Positions 12,690 through 24,952 of a stretch of 64,000 nt of DNA are shown piece after piece (positions within the stretch are counted from its first letter, which is position 1; each line of letters begins with the position of its first letter). Made by a program: the position numbers and the translations under genes. Source of the stretch: Thunnus maccoyii (Eukaryota > Chordata > Actinopteri > Scombriformes > Scombridae); contig NC_056550.1 in assembly GCF_910596095.1 (NCBI RefSeq), positions 3,100,001 through 3,164,000 on the forward strand. Direction: 5' to 3'. The notes beneath the pieces were generated by a model. It was not told where the DNA came from, searched no databases, and saw only the letters and a program-made list of their open reading frames with translations.

Positions 12690-13747
12690 TTTGACTTCCA
12701 GCCGCTGAAATTAGCATAATTTGTGAGTGACGCTGAGCTGTTTGATGGGAGAATCAACGCGTCCACAAGTCAAGCCCCGTTATTTCCTCCGTTACCCCGT
12801 GAACGTTGCTGATACCCGAGCTACAACATAATGAAGATCTGTAGTAGACTGACACCACCACCACTACCACTACTACTACTACTACTACTGTAGGCTATCA
12901 CTACTGCTGCTGGCCGTGTGGAAGAAGCCTTCTAGCCTTCTACAGACCGAAGCGAGGAGGGAGCACAAACCCAAGACAGAGAGGAAGACGCGGGGGGAGA
13001 GAGACAGGAGACCCGGGGAGACAGAGAGAGGGATGGAATAAGGATAAACAACCACCCAAACATGTGATGGGTTGACGTTTTGTGGCGGAGCTGTTTCAGA
13101 AACTGTCTGTCTGACTGACTGACTGACTGGTTTGTTGGCTGCTGTGTGAGCGACAGAGGCTAAAAAAGAAAGAAATTTGAGGCCATTGTTATCAGCCAGC
13201 AGCGGTGCAGGCAGCGCTGGTGCTGGGGCGGAGGGTGGAGGTGGAGGGCGGGTGGGGGGTGGGGGGCGCGAGCAGGCAGCAGGCAGGCTCCCGGTAAGCT
13301 CGTTCAGCTCGTGTGCTAGCTAGCCTATACCGAGCCCGTCCGTTAATTCTGCCCGTATATCGAGCCCCCCACCGACGTCTTGAGTCCGCCCGGCTCTCTC
13401 ATCCACCAGCCGTTCATGCCACACGGTGTCCGGTTCACCGCCTCCGCGCAGCCTGGTCTGCCGCCGCTGCTGCCGCCGCTGCAGCCGCTGGCTCCAGGAG
13501 GTGTTGTTGTGGTGGTGGTCGCGAGCAGCCGTGCTAGTCTCGAGACAGCACCGGAGGAGCAGCGGGTTTGTGGCGAGAGGAAGAGAGGAGGAGAGGAAAC
13601 GGGAGAGAAAACGAGCGGATTCGTTATTTATTTGATTATTTATTATTGTTATTGATTCTACCCGTTGAGCGTGTGTGAGGACTAATCTGTGATGCGGTGT
13701 TGCTGGGTCCGTGCCGGACTGGACCGGGACCACCGGTGCTAAGGAAG
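12690..13747 (+). promoter_or_regulatory. hoxb3a: Proximal hoxb3a promoter and GC-rich 5' non-coding exon ending at 13747
   Basis: After kilobases of AT-rich DNA the composition turns GC- and CpG-rich from about 12.7 kb. The block holds TTTGATGGGAGAATCAACG (a Hox/Pbx-like TGATGG facing an ATCAA), purine-rich leader-like sequence, and GGAAG|GTAAGG at 13747/13748, a consensus donor. Open frames inside are out-of-register shadows of triplet-rich DNA. The natural reading is a promoter plus first non-coding exon spliced to 17150. The start site cannot be placed by eye. Confidence 0.5.
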
Positions 13748-13847
13748 GTAAGGAGCATCACCGACAGGCCAGCCGGTAATAGGCTACACAAGCTCAAACA
13801 ACAAACCAGAAATACAGAGTGTGTTTTCTCGCTGTGCAGTGGCTGGC

Positions 13848-13930
13848 CCAGTGATTTATGGCCCGTATGACTTCAATCCCGGTTCAAGAAGAGTTCACAA
13901 TGCTTTAAGCTGCCGTAGCTACCCGCCACA
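13848..13930 (+). promoter_or_regulatory. DR5 retinoic-acid response element next to a Hox/Pbx-like site
   Basis: GGTTCA-agaag-AGTTCA at 13881-13897 is a direct repeat spaced by 5 with the same half-sites as the RARB2 element, so it fits an RAR/RXR site fully. TGATTTATGG at 13852 resembles a Pbx-Hox dimer site. It lies in the first intron, 134 bp past the inferred leader exon. Hox spacers are known to carry such elements; function here is inferred. Confidence 0.6.
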
Positions 13931-14491
13931 AGCAGCCCCCCTTCTTTTGGCCTTCCAGCTCTGTCCCTCTCTTTCTCCTCTTTTTTTTCTTCTCATTTCT
14001 TCTCCCATTCTGTCCATGCCTCTTCTTCACATATAGCAATTTATTTACAATGCAATGGCCGAGTATGTTTCTATTATGGATGCTCTACTTCTCCCTGGTG
14101 CTTACGCTCTCTGCTCCCCACGGGCCTCCGTTCCATTATTTTGCTCATATCTAACATTTTTAATTCTCACTAAAATGCTTAGATGTAGTTTTATTCACAC
14201 ATCACTGGTTGGTGATTTCAGCCTACATGGAGGCAATGAACATAGCAACAATAGCTCTGATCAGGCCAGTCCTTTATTGTTTCTGGGCTCGGCTCCATAT
14301 AATTGGCCTCTCTCTCTCTCTCTCTCTCTCTGTCTGTTAATGGGATATAAGGAATACGTGGACTGACCAAGTTAATGCATTCTCTCTCTGTCTCTCTGCC
14401 TGCATAGCTCTTCATGGCAGGCGCCATTTGTAATTTTATATCCCAGGATAAAACACAGACACTGGACACTGAGACCGAGCTCTCCCTCACT

Positions 14492-14493
<2 letters not shown>

Positions 14494-14573
<80 letters not shown>

Positions 14574-14751
14574 TTTGTTTGGGTGGCTGTTTCTCTGTCA
14601 GTATAAGTGGATTATTCAGGGAGGCGTCTAGTAAAGTTGGTGATTGTATTAAGCTGTAGCCCTACAAGCCAGGGGCAGAGACATTACGTGTCCCGTTTAA
14701 TGGCGAAACAGCGATATGATTTAATAACATATTCCTCCTACACTCACTGCC

Positions 14752-14812
<61 letters not shown>
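14494..14812. repeat. Two CT microsatellites
   Basis: CT runs at 14494-14569 and 14756-14812 in the inferred leader intron, separated by unique sequence. A shorter run lies at about 14308-14331. Confidence 0.95.
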
Positions 14813-14816
<4 letters not shown>

Positions 14817-15829
14817 CCTTGGGACTATTCCTCTGAGTAAATAATTAGGATTCCAGCTTGTCTACCAGAAAGATAAATGGCTGACATGTGTGACGTGCTG
14901 AGAGCAGGAGAAGGGCTGGACTGTCTCATCTAAAATAAATAAATAAATGAATAAGAGTACATTTATCATTGATTTATTTATTTTTATTTCAGTACAATTT
15001 TAACCCATCATGAAAACACTCAGTATTCATTTATTTGCTGTTGCTTTTATTTCTTTTTTTTAATTTATTTATTTATTTTACATAGGAAACAAATCCCTCT
15101 TCTTATGGCTTGCATTCTCAGGTTTTTTTTTTTCGTCTATTTACAAGCAAGTTTGTGTTGACAGTATTTATTTATTTATAAGAGTATAAATAAAAAAATA
15201 AGTATGATCTGTCCTGACGTTTAAATGTGCACTGCGTAGCCTATATATGAATGACAAATCGTGTAAACTCTAAAAGGCCAGGATTATTTCAGAGAGATTT
15301 CAGCGTAGTTTTCTGTATTTTAGGCCTAATATCTGACGGTGTAATTGTGTCATGTTATCTTTACACGGGCCGCGATGAAGTCGTTGAAAAGCTTTAATTT
15401 GATATCACTATTAAAGAGAATAGTTGGCTAAATATTGTTGCGAAATGAAGGCAGGTAATAAGTGTAGCTTACTGCTGACTGTCTCAGTAGTTAGCTGTAG
15501 CGCCAGCATACAGGCCCAGGTTGTTCTTGATGGCAGAGCCAACAAAGCCGCTTCCCCTCCGCGTCTCGCAGTTAAACATGTTATCTCCAGAGGAGGGATG
15601 AATGCCAGGTGCTCTCTCGCGCCTGACAACCCGGCCTCTCGCGGCCACAGGCCCACCCCAGCGGTGAGCGCGAGATAGGGTGTCCAAGGGGGCTCACACA
15701 GCTGTTTTTTTTTTTCTTCGTCTCTTTTTCCCTTAAGGGGCCATGATAGAGTACTCTGGCCATCCGACCCTAATGGATCACTGACTCGTGAAGCTTCTTC
15801 CGGGGTTTCTTTTTTTCTTTCTCTCTTTC

Positions 15830-15874
<45 letters not shown>
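15830..15874. repeat. ATCT tetranucleotide repeat
   Basis: About ten ATCT units with near-perfect periodicity. Confidence 0.95.
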
Positions 15875-16724
15875 GGCCTTTTTTGTCTAAACCTAAACCT
15901 AAATTCAAATGTTTCTTCCCCGCTTTTTTCCAATTAATCCTTCTAAATCTAATCCGTTTCTTTTCGACTAAACAGAAGCGTCCATAAATCATTTACAGAC
16001 TGAAATCTCCCCCGATTTCTCCTGAACAAAAATCCCTAAAATATATTTTAAGTAATAGGCTAGTTTATTTTCATGATCACGTTCTTCAACATAAAAAAAT
16101 GCATATACGTTATACATGCATGTACATGGAACCTATACGTTAATACGTTTTTTCTTCGTTTCTCAATTTAGAAAATCTTGAAATTTTAATAACTAACAAT
16201 AATAAGTATTACTCCTATAAGTATTCTCTGCCCTGTAAAATCTACAGGGATGCACGAAAACCTTGTTAGACAGCAGCGATTGCTTCCGGAGATAGACTTG
16301 TGTGAATGAGGATGAGTGAGGTAACAGCAGAGCAGACCTGAATCCAGTAAATCATATGTGGAAGGCAGGGGTTGACAGAAATAGGCTAGCTACATCAGTC
16401 TCAAAGGAAAATACACACAGGCCGATTCACTGCCGCCATTACACAACAAAATGTCACGTTCAGCCTGAATAACAGCAGCTTTATTACCAAAACATCATCC
16501 TGAATAAAATTCACTTATCTAAGAAGTAGGAAAATATGATACATAGCCATGTTTAAAATGATAATTAAGGAAAATGTTATTATGTTTTATTTTCAAATTA
16601 AAAGAAAAAAAGCATCGTCATCATCCTTTGACTTATTGGACAGTGAGAATAATTACTAAATAACACAATAATAACAACTAAAAATTCTACAACTATTGAT
16701 ACTATTAATAAATTATACACTTCT

Positions 16725-16768
16725 TCTACTAATAATAATAATAATAATTATTATTATTATTATTAGTA
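16725..16768. repeat. TAA/TTA perfect-palindrome repeat
   Basis: A (TAA)n run turns directly into (TTA)n, so the strand can fold into an AT hairpin of about 20 bp. Confidence 0.85.
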
Positions 16769-16898
16769 TAAAAAACAATGATGATTATTAAAATAACACT
16801 AATTAGAATAATAATTACTGTTAGGTATTATGTGAATTAAGATAACATTTCTATAGATATTTAACATATGTGTAGAATGATATGGAATATGTGTATGT

Positions 16899-16900
<2 letters not shown>

Positions 16901-16941
<41 letters not shown>
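16901..16941. repeat. TG microsatellite
   Basis: About 20 TG units, 200 bp before the hoxb3a acceptor. Confidence 0.95.
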
Positions 16942-16943
<2 letters not shown>

Positions 16944-17149
16944 AGGGTGAGGGAACACAGTTTGCCCTCCTTGTGCCCCCTCCACTAGAGCATCTGCAGG
17001 CTGTGCACTGGGCTCAGAAGGGAGGGGGAGGGTAAGGGGGGAGTGAAGAAAGAAAAGCAGTGGTTTCTATTCATGTCATGGCGCCTTTCATTGGAGGAAG
17101 ATGGATTTATCTCTCTCATTTCTTTATTCTGCCTCTCCTAACCTTTTAG

Positions 17150-17862
17150 GTCAGATTGCAGGGGACCGTTGGAGAGACACCGTCACGTGACCCCCGGTAC
17201 CAAATGGTCTTCCGGCAGTGGTTCTCAACAAGGACCGGAGCACTAGAAGACGTCGCCACCTCTCTCAGAAATGCAGAAGACAACATACTACGACAACTCC
17301 TCAACGCTTTTCGGTGGCTACTCGTCCTACCAGGTGCAGGGAGCGGCAGCGGCAGCAGCAGCAGCCGCCAACGGCTTTGGGGGCTACGATGCCCCGGTCC
17401 CAGTGTCCCATCACCAGCCGGCCTTCCAGTCGGCTACCCATCTGGACGTGGATTCATACCAGCGCTCTGCCTGCTCTTTACAGTCGTTGGGCAGTAATGG
17501 CAGTCACCAGCAGCAGCAGCAGCTAGCCAAAACCAAGGAGCTGAATGGCAGCTGCATGCGGCCCAGCCTGCCGTCTGAGCACCACCCAGGCTCCCAAGTT
17601 TCCCCACCATTGCCCCCCAACCAGAGCAACGGTAATACTGGGGCTCAGCAGCCGGGGGGCAGTGCTGGAGCCTCCTCGGTTTCTAAATCAGGCCCCAATA
17701 AGTCGTCTAATTCCTCCTCTTCCACATCGTCCTCCACATCATCATCCTCCTCCTCACTGCCCCCCAACCCGACCTTGGCCAAGCACATCTTTCCCTGGAT
17801 GAAAGAATCTCGGCAGGCGACCAAGCAGAAAAACTGTTCACCCAGCAACAACTCTGGCAACG
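17150..17862 (+). other. hoxb3a: hoxb3a first coding exon with 121 nt of 5' UTR
   Basis: The pyrimidine-rich tract ctctcctaaccttttag ends at 17149, so an exon start at 17150 is well supported and the upstream leader must be spliced on from a non-coding exon. The 5' UTR part is 17150-17270. It contains an out-of-frame ATG at 17204 that opens a 97-codon upstream reading frame and runs past the true start to 17497. The exon ends at 17862 with donor GTGTGT. The serine/glycine-rich 3' half of the exon is low complexity, so exact homology there would be hard to establish. Confidence 0.85.
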
Positions 17863-19184
17863 GTGTGTTAGATTACACCTGTCTCTGTCTCTCTGTCTGT
17901 CTTTGCTTTGATTCCCCCCATATAGTAACCCAGCCATAACATGGCTTAGCATACCTCCTACTCCCTCTCTCTCATTACTCCTTTCCTCAGCTCCTTCTCT
18001 CCTCCATTTCTTTCCTCCTTCATTTTCCTTCCTCATCAATGTCTTTGTTCCTATTTTCCCGCCTTCTCCTTCCCATCACCACATCCCTCTTTCCTCACCT
18101 CTCTTATCAACATCCTCTTTCCAACCCTAGATCCCCAGAGGATTTAAGGGGTTTCTTGGACTATAATGGCAAAACATGTTTCCACAGTTACTGGTTCAGA
18201 CAGGGAAATGACCTCCAGCAACTAGTCAAGCTGGTAAATATTAGTCTGTGGTTGGTGAGTCTGCTCTTGTCCAAGGTCATTTTACACGTCTATTATTGCT
18301 GTTAAATTAGCTGATGTGGCTAATGAGTGGGATTCATCTACCTTTGTAGCTTATATTTTAGTATGAAAGCTACAAAGTGTAAACCTTAAAGCAAAATCAG
18401 ATCTGCTTTACATTTCATCTATTTGATTTCTAACTGTGGCAAGTAGCCGAAAGTAAAAGAGGTCAAAGGTCAGAGGCATAGCAGTCTGACAAATATTCCT
18501 CCAAACCTAGAGGAGAGCTCAGGCAAATAAGTAAAAAGCAGAAAGAAAATGTATCTTTTTGATGGCAAAGAAAATCCATAGTTTGCTTAAAAGGGAAAGT
18601 TTTCTACTCATATGATGCATATAAATGAAACATGATTTTTTGGACTCATCAAATCAAGACTCTAAACAAAACTTTAAATACGGATTTGTTTTAATTTCAA
18701 GAGTTAGATGAAATGATACCACTGTTATATGCTTTACATGTGTTATGTGTAATAGGCAGAGATGGAGTCTAAAGGTGATTAGCTTGGCATAAAGAATGGA
18801 CAGAGGGGGAAACAGCTAGCCTGGCTCCGTCTAAAGTTACTAACACCTTTAAAGCTAACGAACACTAAACTAATTAACGCATTGGATCTTTTTTGTTCAA
18901 TCTGCACACATAGAAAAATATAAAAGCTACAAAGTGTGGTGCTCAGGGTAGTCACATGCTGGAATTATTGCTTGGCGAAAAACAGCCGGGTGCAGTCATT
19001 TCCTGGAGTCTTGTCATCACAGTGAGCTCGCCAGGTTTGGTGCCATCATGCCTGGACAGAGACTGGCATTAAAACCTGTGGTTACTGACTATATCTGACA
19101 ACTCACACTGTGGCTGAAGATGCTGCACAGCAGAGTTAGGCAGCATGTGCCTCTCCATGAAACCACCTGAAAATGTACATAAGA

Positions 19185-19232
<48 letters not shown>

Positions 19233-19255
19233 GTATATGTATATATGTATGTGTG

Positions 19256-19328
<73 letters not shown>

Positions 19329-22300
19329 ATATATATATATATTTAAATGGTTATATGTTGAATATTGTTGACAGGATCAGTGCCAGCAGAAGAGAATGGT
19401 AGAAGAGAGAGATTGTTGGTGTTCAATCTGTAATCTGTGTCAGATTTTAAGTAGAAGAACAGAAAACGGCAGCATGGCATTTTATCTTTAAGCTGGCATT
19501 CTTATTGACAGCAAGTGAGCAGTCAGAGTCCTTTACAGTAACACTACAGTCTACTAACCAGCTGCCACAAACCTCCAGCCTATAGCCTGTACACCTTCAT
19601 TCATTCATTTGCTTATTTACTTCCTTTCCTTGCTCTCCACCTTCTGGTTATTATTTGTCTTCCCATTACTCTCCCTCTTTCCCTCTCTGGCCTCTTCCTC
19701 TCTTCTATCCTCCTTGGAAAACCACTGCAAGAAGGAAGATATCAACAGGATAAATTTAGATGTCATGTACGATAACAGATGAAAAGATTTCAAGAGAAAG
19801 GGAGAATGACAAGGAGACATTTGAAATGGAAGGTATTAGCAAATGAAAAAAAATACAACAGGATGATAAAGTTGAATATCATCAGCATGTCTTATAACAG
19901 GCAAAGAAAACAGTCATTGAGGCAGACAGATATGTTTTTTGGATTGGTAGTTATCAATGAGAAAAAATATATTCTGCCATAATAAACATGAGTCTCATAT
20001 TAATGTTTTAAAAATGCTTTCAGTTGACTGAGCAGAGAGTTGTGAACAGATTAGAGCGTTTATTGACAAGAATTTGAAACAATCATTTAGAGGATGTCTG
20101 TTCTGAGACAGATGATGTTACCTCTGTTGCTTTCTCATCTTTCTGTCTCTGTCCATAGAAATAAACACTAGAGTCAACTGTTTATACAGTTGAGAGAGAG
20201 ATAGAATTATAGAGAGATAGGATCACAGTGCTTGCTTTGAAGTGTACTGCATCAGCTATTATTAGTATGAACACATCGCAAGCGTGGACATAGGCACATA
20301 CCAACGTATTCATAACAATGGTGTATTTGGCATACTCACTGAGAGAGATGGAAGAGGCACTGTAGTTCAACACTAATATAAATCCCAGATTGAAAAAAAA
20401 TACCAGCCCAGTGCTACTAAAGTTTCAAAAAAACAGCCATCATGTACGTAAGCCCTGTGGACACATGGAACCTTAAGAATTGGGTTCAAATGAGGCACTG
20501 GCTTTTGACATTTAGGAGACCATTCTGGAAATATGAAAGGAAAGCTGGGTTTTTTTTAAGCGCTATATAAAAATGCAACCATTTAATGTTACTGCTCTGG
20601 CCATTGGCTCTGTCCGGTATAATATTGTACTCAACATAGTAATTGCTGAGCTCGGAATGTAGCATCATCACTAAAAATAGGTGCAGCTAGGCAACATACA
20701 CAAGGGTCACATGATCAGACAGTTTGTAAGCAAACCCCCAGGTTAGCAAGAGTTATTTGAAACAAGGTGAACGGTAAAATTATTACAAAAATATCCATCA
20801 CAGACCAACTTCATGCTTCAACTTTTCCCGTACAAAAGAGGGATTATTACTGACATTACTGGTCAGTTTTGCTTCTAGATGATCTGGCTTAACTGTTGGT
20901 TTGTGTACAACTGACCAATCATCTGACAACGTGTGGACCTATTTTTCCAAGATCTTAGTATGTACTTTGATGGGTACAATGGGTTATCATATCAATAGAA
21001 GAGATGGCAAGAGCTACAGAAATAAACTTTTTCCCCCTCCTTACTATGGTGGGTGCATTGTGAAAGAATGGTAGCATGTTTGAAAATAAGGAAAATTAGT
21101 TTTTCATTTCTTATTCAAGCTTCCTAAATTATGGATCCTAAAACTTGTTTTACTGTTTATTTTGCAATATTGTTTTTGTCAGGGGAAAGCATGTATATGT
21201 GTGACAGAAGTCTTAGAATGATCTTTTCTTCTTAGCACCCAAGTTGTTGGTAAACCAGCATTCTTGGGAGTCTGTTTGTCTAGACAGAAGACTGATAAAG
21301 TATTGACGATAGTTAATAGATTTGAGGTTTACCAGCCTTCTTAGCCTGCATAAAAATGATATGAGTCATCCTTTTTAAATTTTTTTTTACCATTTTACGC
21401 AGTGCACTTTATTTCTGAACCAGTTAATTGTGACAGCTATGTTAGTCTACTTGAGCACTTTTGTGTCAGATAACTATTACTCTTTAATTTAAAACATGTT
21501 GTCTTGTAAAGCAGTGGTGGTTTTGAGGTTTAGCAGGTTCTAAAGACAAAATTATTAGCCTCCTGCTGAGAGGAATATGCCTTTGCCTTTTTCAAAAAAT
21601 ATATTTAGGCTACATGAATCACTGGCCCTCATTAAGAGTACTTACAGTGAGCTGGTAAGTGGGTGGTTTCCACAGGTGCCCAAAGCCCAAGGGTCATGAA
21701 ATTCACTCAACCCAAACAACAGTGGATTTAAATCAAGTCAAATCAAATCAAGTAGGAAAAAACAATAATCCAAGCTGCAGATATAACCCTGCATCATCCT
21801 CATCAACGAAAACACGTGTGGTCAAATTTAGACGAATTGTCTCGGAGCAAGTGTGAATACTTTCAGCTCTAGTAGGAGTCATTATCATTATCACATAAAT
21901 GTGATGAGAAGTCTGACTTTTCTCGACGAGCAGATTGAACTGAGTGCAGGTCCAGCTCAGCCCAGTTCCTACTCATAGTCCTTCTGCAGCGGCTGCTGTT
22001 GCTGCAGGGCATTTGTCTTTCCAGCCAAGATGCAATTTAGCTGCCCTCGGCCAGTTCCAGGGCCTCCGTCTCTTAATAACTGCCACTGTTATGAAGTGTT
22101 GACAACTAATATCAAGGGATAATTTGGCCAGCCTGCCCAGACCCCCCTCTGCTTTATTAAGAACCTGAATGCTTTCAATTTTCCTCCAGCATGCAGTCTC
22201 TACCTTTCTGGTGCTCTCAATTTTCATTTCATCATCTTTTTACCTGTCTATTACTATCTCCATCTTTTTCTTAATCCTTTCCATTCTTTCCTTCTTTTTT

Positions 22301-23354
22301 TGTACAAGTGTCCAATTTTCTGTGGGAGGGGGTGGTGGGGGATTGTGCCTCCGTGTTTCTTTTGCTAGTTTTTCTCTGTTTGTTTCCCTGTATCCTCGTC
22401 ATTTTTCTCAATTTTTCTTTGACTCCCCCATATTTTTCTCACTTTTGCTTTCTTTGTTTCATGTTTCCTCTTCTCTCTTCAGCATCAGGAGGAGGTGAGA
22501 GTGGTAGCAGCGGGGAGAAGAGTCCTACTGGTGGGTCATCAGCATCATCTAAGCGAGCTCGTACGGCGTACACCAGCGGCCAACTGGTTGAGCTGGAGAA
22601 GGAATTCCACTTCAACCGGTACCTGTGCCGGCCACGGCGCGTGGAGATGGCCAACCTGCTGAACCTGTCAGAACGCCAGATCAAGATCTGGTTCCAGAAC
22701 CGACGCATGAAGTACAAGAAGGACCAGAAGTCCAAGGGCCTGAGCTCCAGCTCTGGAGGGCCGTCACCAACCGGCTCCCCACCCCTGCCAATGCAGTCCT
22801 CCGCAAGTTTCCTCAACTCAATGCACCCCATGGTAGGGGGAGGCGGGGGAGGAGGAGCAGGCTATGATGCCCCATCTCCGCCATCCTTTGGCAAGCCTCA
22901 CCAGGGAGTGTCTTACTCCATGTCCACTGCCTACTCCAATGTTCCCATGAAGGGATGCCCCCCACAGCAGAAGTATGGCGCTCCAGACCCGGACTACGGT
23001 GACCCCCATCCCCACCACAGCCTAGTACAGGCCAACAGTGCTGGCTATGGAACACCCACCAACATGCAGGCCAGTCCAGTGTATGTGGGGGGTGGCAGCT
23101 ATGTGGAACCCATGCCTGGCTCTGGGCCCTCCATGTACGGCCTAAACCACCTCGGCCCCACGCCAACCCATCACCAAACCATGGACTACAATGGCGCGGG
23201 GCCCATGTCAGCCGCCAACCAGCACCATGTGGGCGGAGGGGGCCCCCAAGGTCCCTGTGACCCGCCCACACACCCGACGTACACAGAGCTGTCGGCGCAC
23301 CACACCTCGACTCAGGGCAGAATCCAGGAAGCACCCAAACTCACTCACCTGTAG
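17271..23354 (+). CDS. hoxb3a: Hoxb3a homeodomain transcription factor; coding exons 17271-17862 and 22483-23354
   Basis: Nuclear Antp-class transcription factor that patterns the posterior hindbrain and anterior spinal cord, binding TAAT-type sites with Pbx partners. Joining 17271-17862 to 22483-23354 gives 487 residues. The junction is phase 1: the donor G|GTGTGT follows Asn197, and the acceptor ttctctcttcag rebuilds Ala198. Visible in order: N-terminal MQKTTYYDN, an alanine run (about 25-33), a glutamine run (about 80-84), a long serine-rich stretch (about 146-162), the Pbx-binding hexapeptide IFPWM at 173-177, and a homeodomain at about 220-279 with [18 protein letters not shown] and [14 protein letters not shown] glycine run follows, and the C-terminal tail ends in QEAPKLTHL, typical of group-3 Hox proteins. 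The homeodomain and tail separate it from groups 2 and 4. The start has a purine at -3 and the expected group-3 N-terminus. Identity is near certain; the 'a' suffix rests on synteny. Confidence 0.97.
18460..18472 (+). promoter_or_regulatory. Perfect DR1 motif in the hoxb3a intron
   Basis: AGGTCA-A-AGGTCA lies 600 bp into the intron, outside a recognised transposon. It is a consensus DR1 for RXR-containing or orphan receptors. Role unproven. Confidence 0.3.
18770..19080. mobile_element. Partial copy of the 39.1-kb MITE family in the hoxb3a intron
   Basis: TTAGCTTGGCATAAAG, then GGGGGAAACAGCTAGCCTGG, match (in opposite orientation) the element at 39086. The rest is diverged and one terminus is not recognisable. 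It is one of few mobile remnants within a transcribed Hox unit here. Confidence 0.45.
19191..19342. repeat. Compound TA/TG microsatellite
   Basis: TA and TATG blocks with a central TG run; alternate purine-pyrimidine throughout. Confidence 0.95.
21955..22200. promoter_or_regulatory. Candidate conserved element in the hoxb3a intron
   Basis: The last 500 bp of the intron contain a balanced-composition block, free of simple repeats, with GTGTTGACAACTAATATC and GGGATAATTTGGCC. It resembles conserved intronic DNA more than the drifting AT-rich sequence around it. No specific factor site is diagnostic. Confidence 0.2.
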
Positions 23355-24921
23355 CAGGTTTGGAACAAAACAACAATGTAGGAAATAGTGAAGACGACAC
23401 AGAACAAGTAACATGACGTGACTCACTAACAGACTAACTAACATGTGGGGACTCTACTGCTGCAACGGGACGGCACGAGAGACTAAACGAGATACTAAAG
23501 GAGTGATCCAGTGGTTTGTCCTGTGCTCTATAGCCACAAAGGGGAGCAATCAGTGTTTTGGTGTTGGCCAGCCTCACTATTTCCACTACTGTCATCAGTA
23601 GCTCCATCAAGTCTGATTAGGGCCAGAAATTTCACTGTCACCTTGGAAATGTAGTTCATTTTTTCATTTTTTTTAAGTTCACAAAAGAAACATCTCTGCT
23701 GTGTAAAAAGAATGATATCAATAACAGTTGCCAAAAATAACTGGGACCAAAGTCACTATCTTCCTCTCTACTGATAAAACCTCACATCTTCTTACAGTGC
23801 ACTCTTATGTAAAATGAAGAAACAAAACCCAGTTTATTAACTCCCAATCAGAGAAACAGTTTGATCAACTTAGAAATTCAAAACTGTTTAATGTTTTAGA
23901 GTACATTATTAGTTGTTGATTTTTCATTGTAGAACTCAGTTCATTTTATGCACCTTTACAATTTTTACATGAACCCTTTTTGTATTCAAGTCAGGGTGGA
24001 TTTCTTGGTCCCAGGGCAGTGAAGCATATTGTAGGCATGGGAGACAAGGTGTACAGTTAATTGTCCTCCCCACCTCCCATGGACAATAAATGTCAAAAAG
24101 CTCGTCTTGCAGCACTGGTGCAGAGACGGTTGTTCAGAGTCAGTATTCATTAGTCTGATAATTTACTGTGCCGTTAATAAAAACAAAGAACTGAAAACTG
24201 CAATATGGACGACTGCATTCCAGTGTTAGGAGGTGAGATGTCAGTGACCTTAAAACATCTCAATTCTTTCTGTGTAATATGTTACATGTAATTTACTCAG
24301 CAAGGTAATTGCAGCATAATTATTTACTAGTTACAGAAGCTGCCCTCCATAGATTTCTAATGCATTACTAAGCTTTTCCAAACTATTTTTGTGTGGGCGG
24401 AGCAAATTACAGCAGCTAGCATGTAGTAAAAAAGCCCATAATGGCTCTGTTAGAGCTAGTATGTGGTTGAAAATTGTACTATGATAATAAACTCCCCCCC
24501 CCCTAAGACACACACATATACAGACAGCTCTCCCGCCTGGTAAATGAAATAGTTGAGATTTTAATGGGCAGTTAACGAGGTGGTTAGATTTATGACGATG
24601 AGCTCTCTCCCCCTCCAGGCAACACATGTTGTTGTCAGCCAAGCTGAGCTATGTGGAGGACTCTTGCTCTCCATCAACCAGAGAGAGAGAGAGGGAGAAC
24701 AGAAATATATGGCTGGAGCTGGCAGCACTCTGTTCTCCCCCATTCCACGAAGTACATAAAAACCACTGGATCGTCTTCCTCTCACTGTCTCCTTTTACCT
24801 CCTGCCGTACCTGTCTATGTCCGTCCAGACTGAATCACTACTAACCCACCGTCTCCTGTCTGTGGCAGCAGCACATCGCTTCTGAAGGAGGCAAACATTT
24901 TTCTACAATCCCCCCACAGAA

Positions 24922-24952
<31 letters not shown>

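Larger units (their letters stand above)
13931..17149 (+). other. hoxb3a: Inferred 5' UTR intron of hoxb3a
   Basis: This lies between the donor at 13748 and the acceptor at 17149. It carries long CT tracts (14494-14569, 14756-14812), an ATCT tetranucleotide run (about 15830-15874), a TAA/TTA palindrome (about 16725-16768) and a TG run (about 16901-16941). No coding evidence. A CpG-rich patch at 15530-15690 yields overlapping chance frames on both strands. Confidence 0.5.
17863..22482 (+). other. hoxb3a: hoxb3a coding intron
   Basis: A 4.6-kb intron between two phase-1 splice sites. It contains the DR1 at 18460, a partial transposon copy (18770-19080), a TATA/TG microsatellite (19191-19342) and a candidate conserved block near 22 kb. 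Much of 19.4-21.9 kb is unremarkable AT-rich DNA. A pyrimidine-rich tract precedes the acceptor. Confidence 0.85.

Noticed and set aside
16901..16941. TG and other tandem arrays as CRISPR-like repeats
   Set aside because: No spacers; these are simple vertebrate microsatellites.
1..17149. mir-10 family precursor in the hoxb4a-hoxb3a spacer
   Set aside because: That miRNA lies upstream of Hox4 genes, and I see no TACCCTGTAGA-type seed sequence in the window.
22308..22482. Start of the second hoxb3a exon at 22308 as an independent gene
   Set aside because: This is pyrimidine-rich intron read in frame. The acceptor at 22482 and conserved downstream protein show the frame is a splice product.
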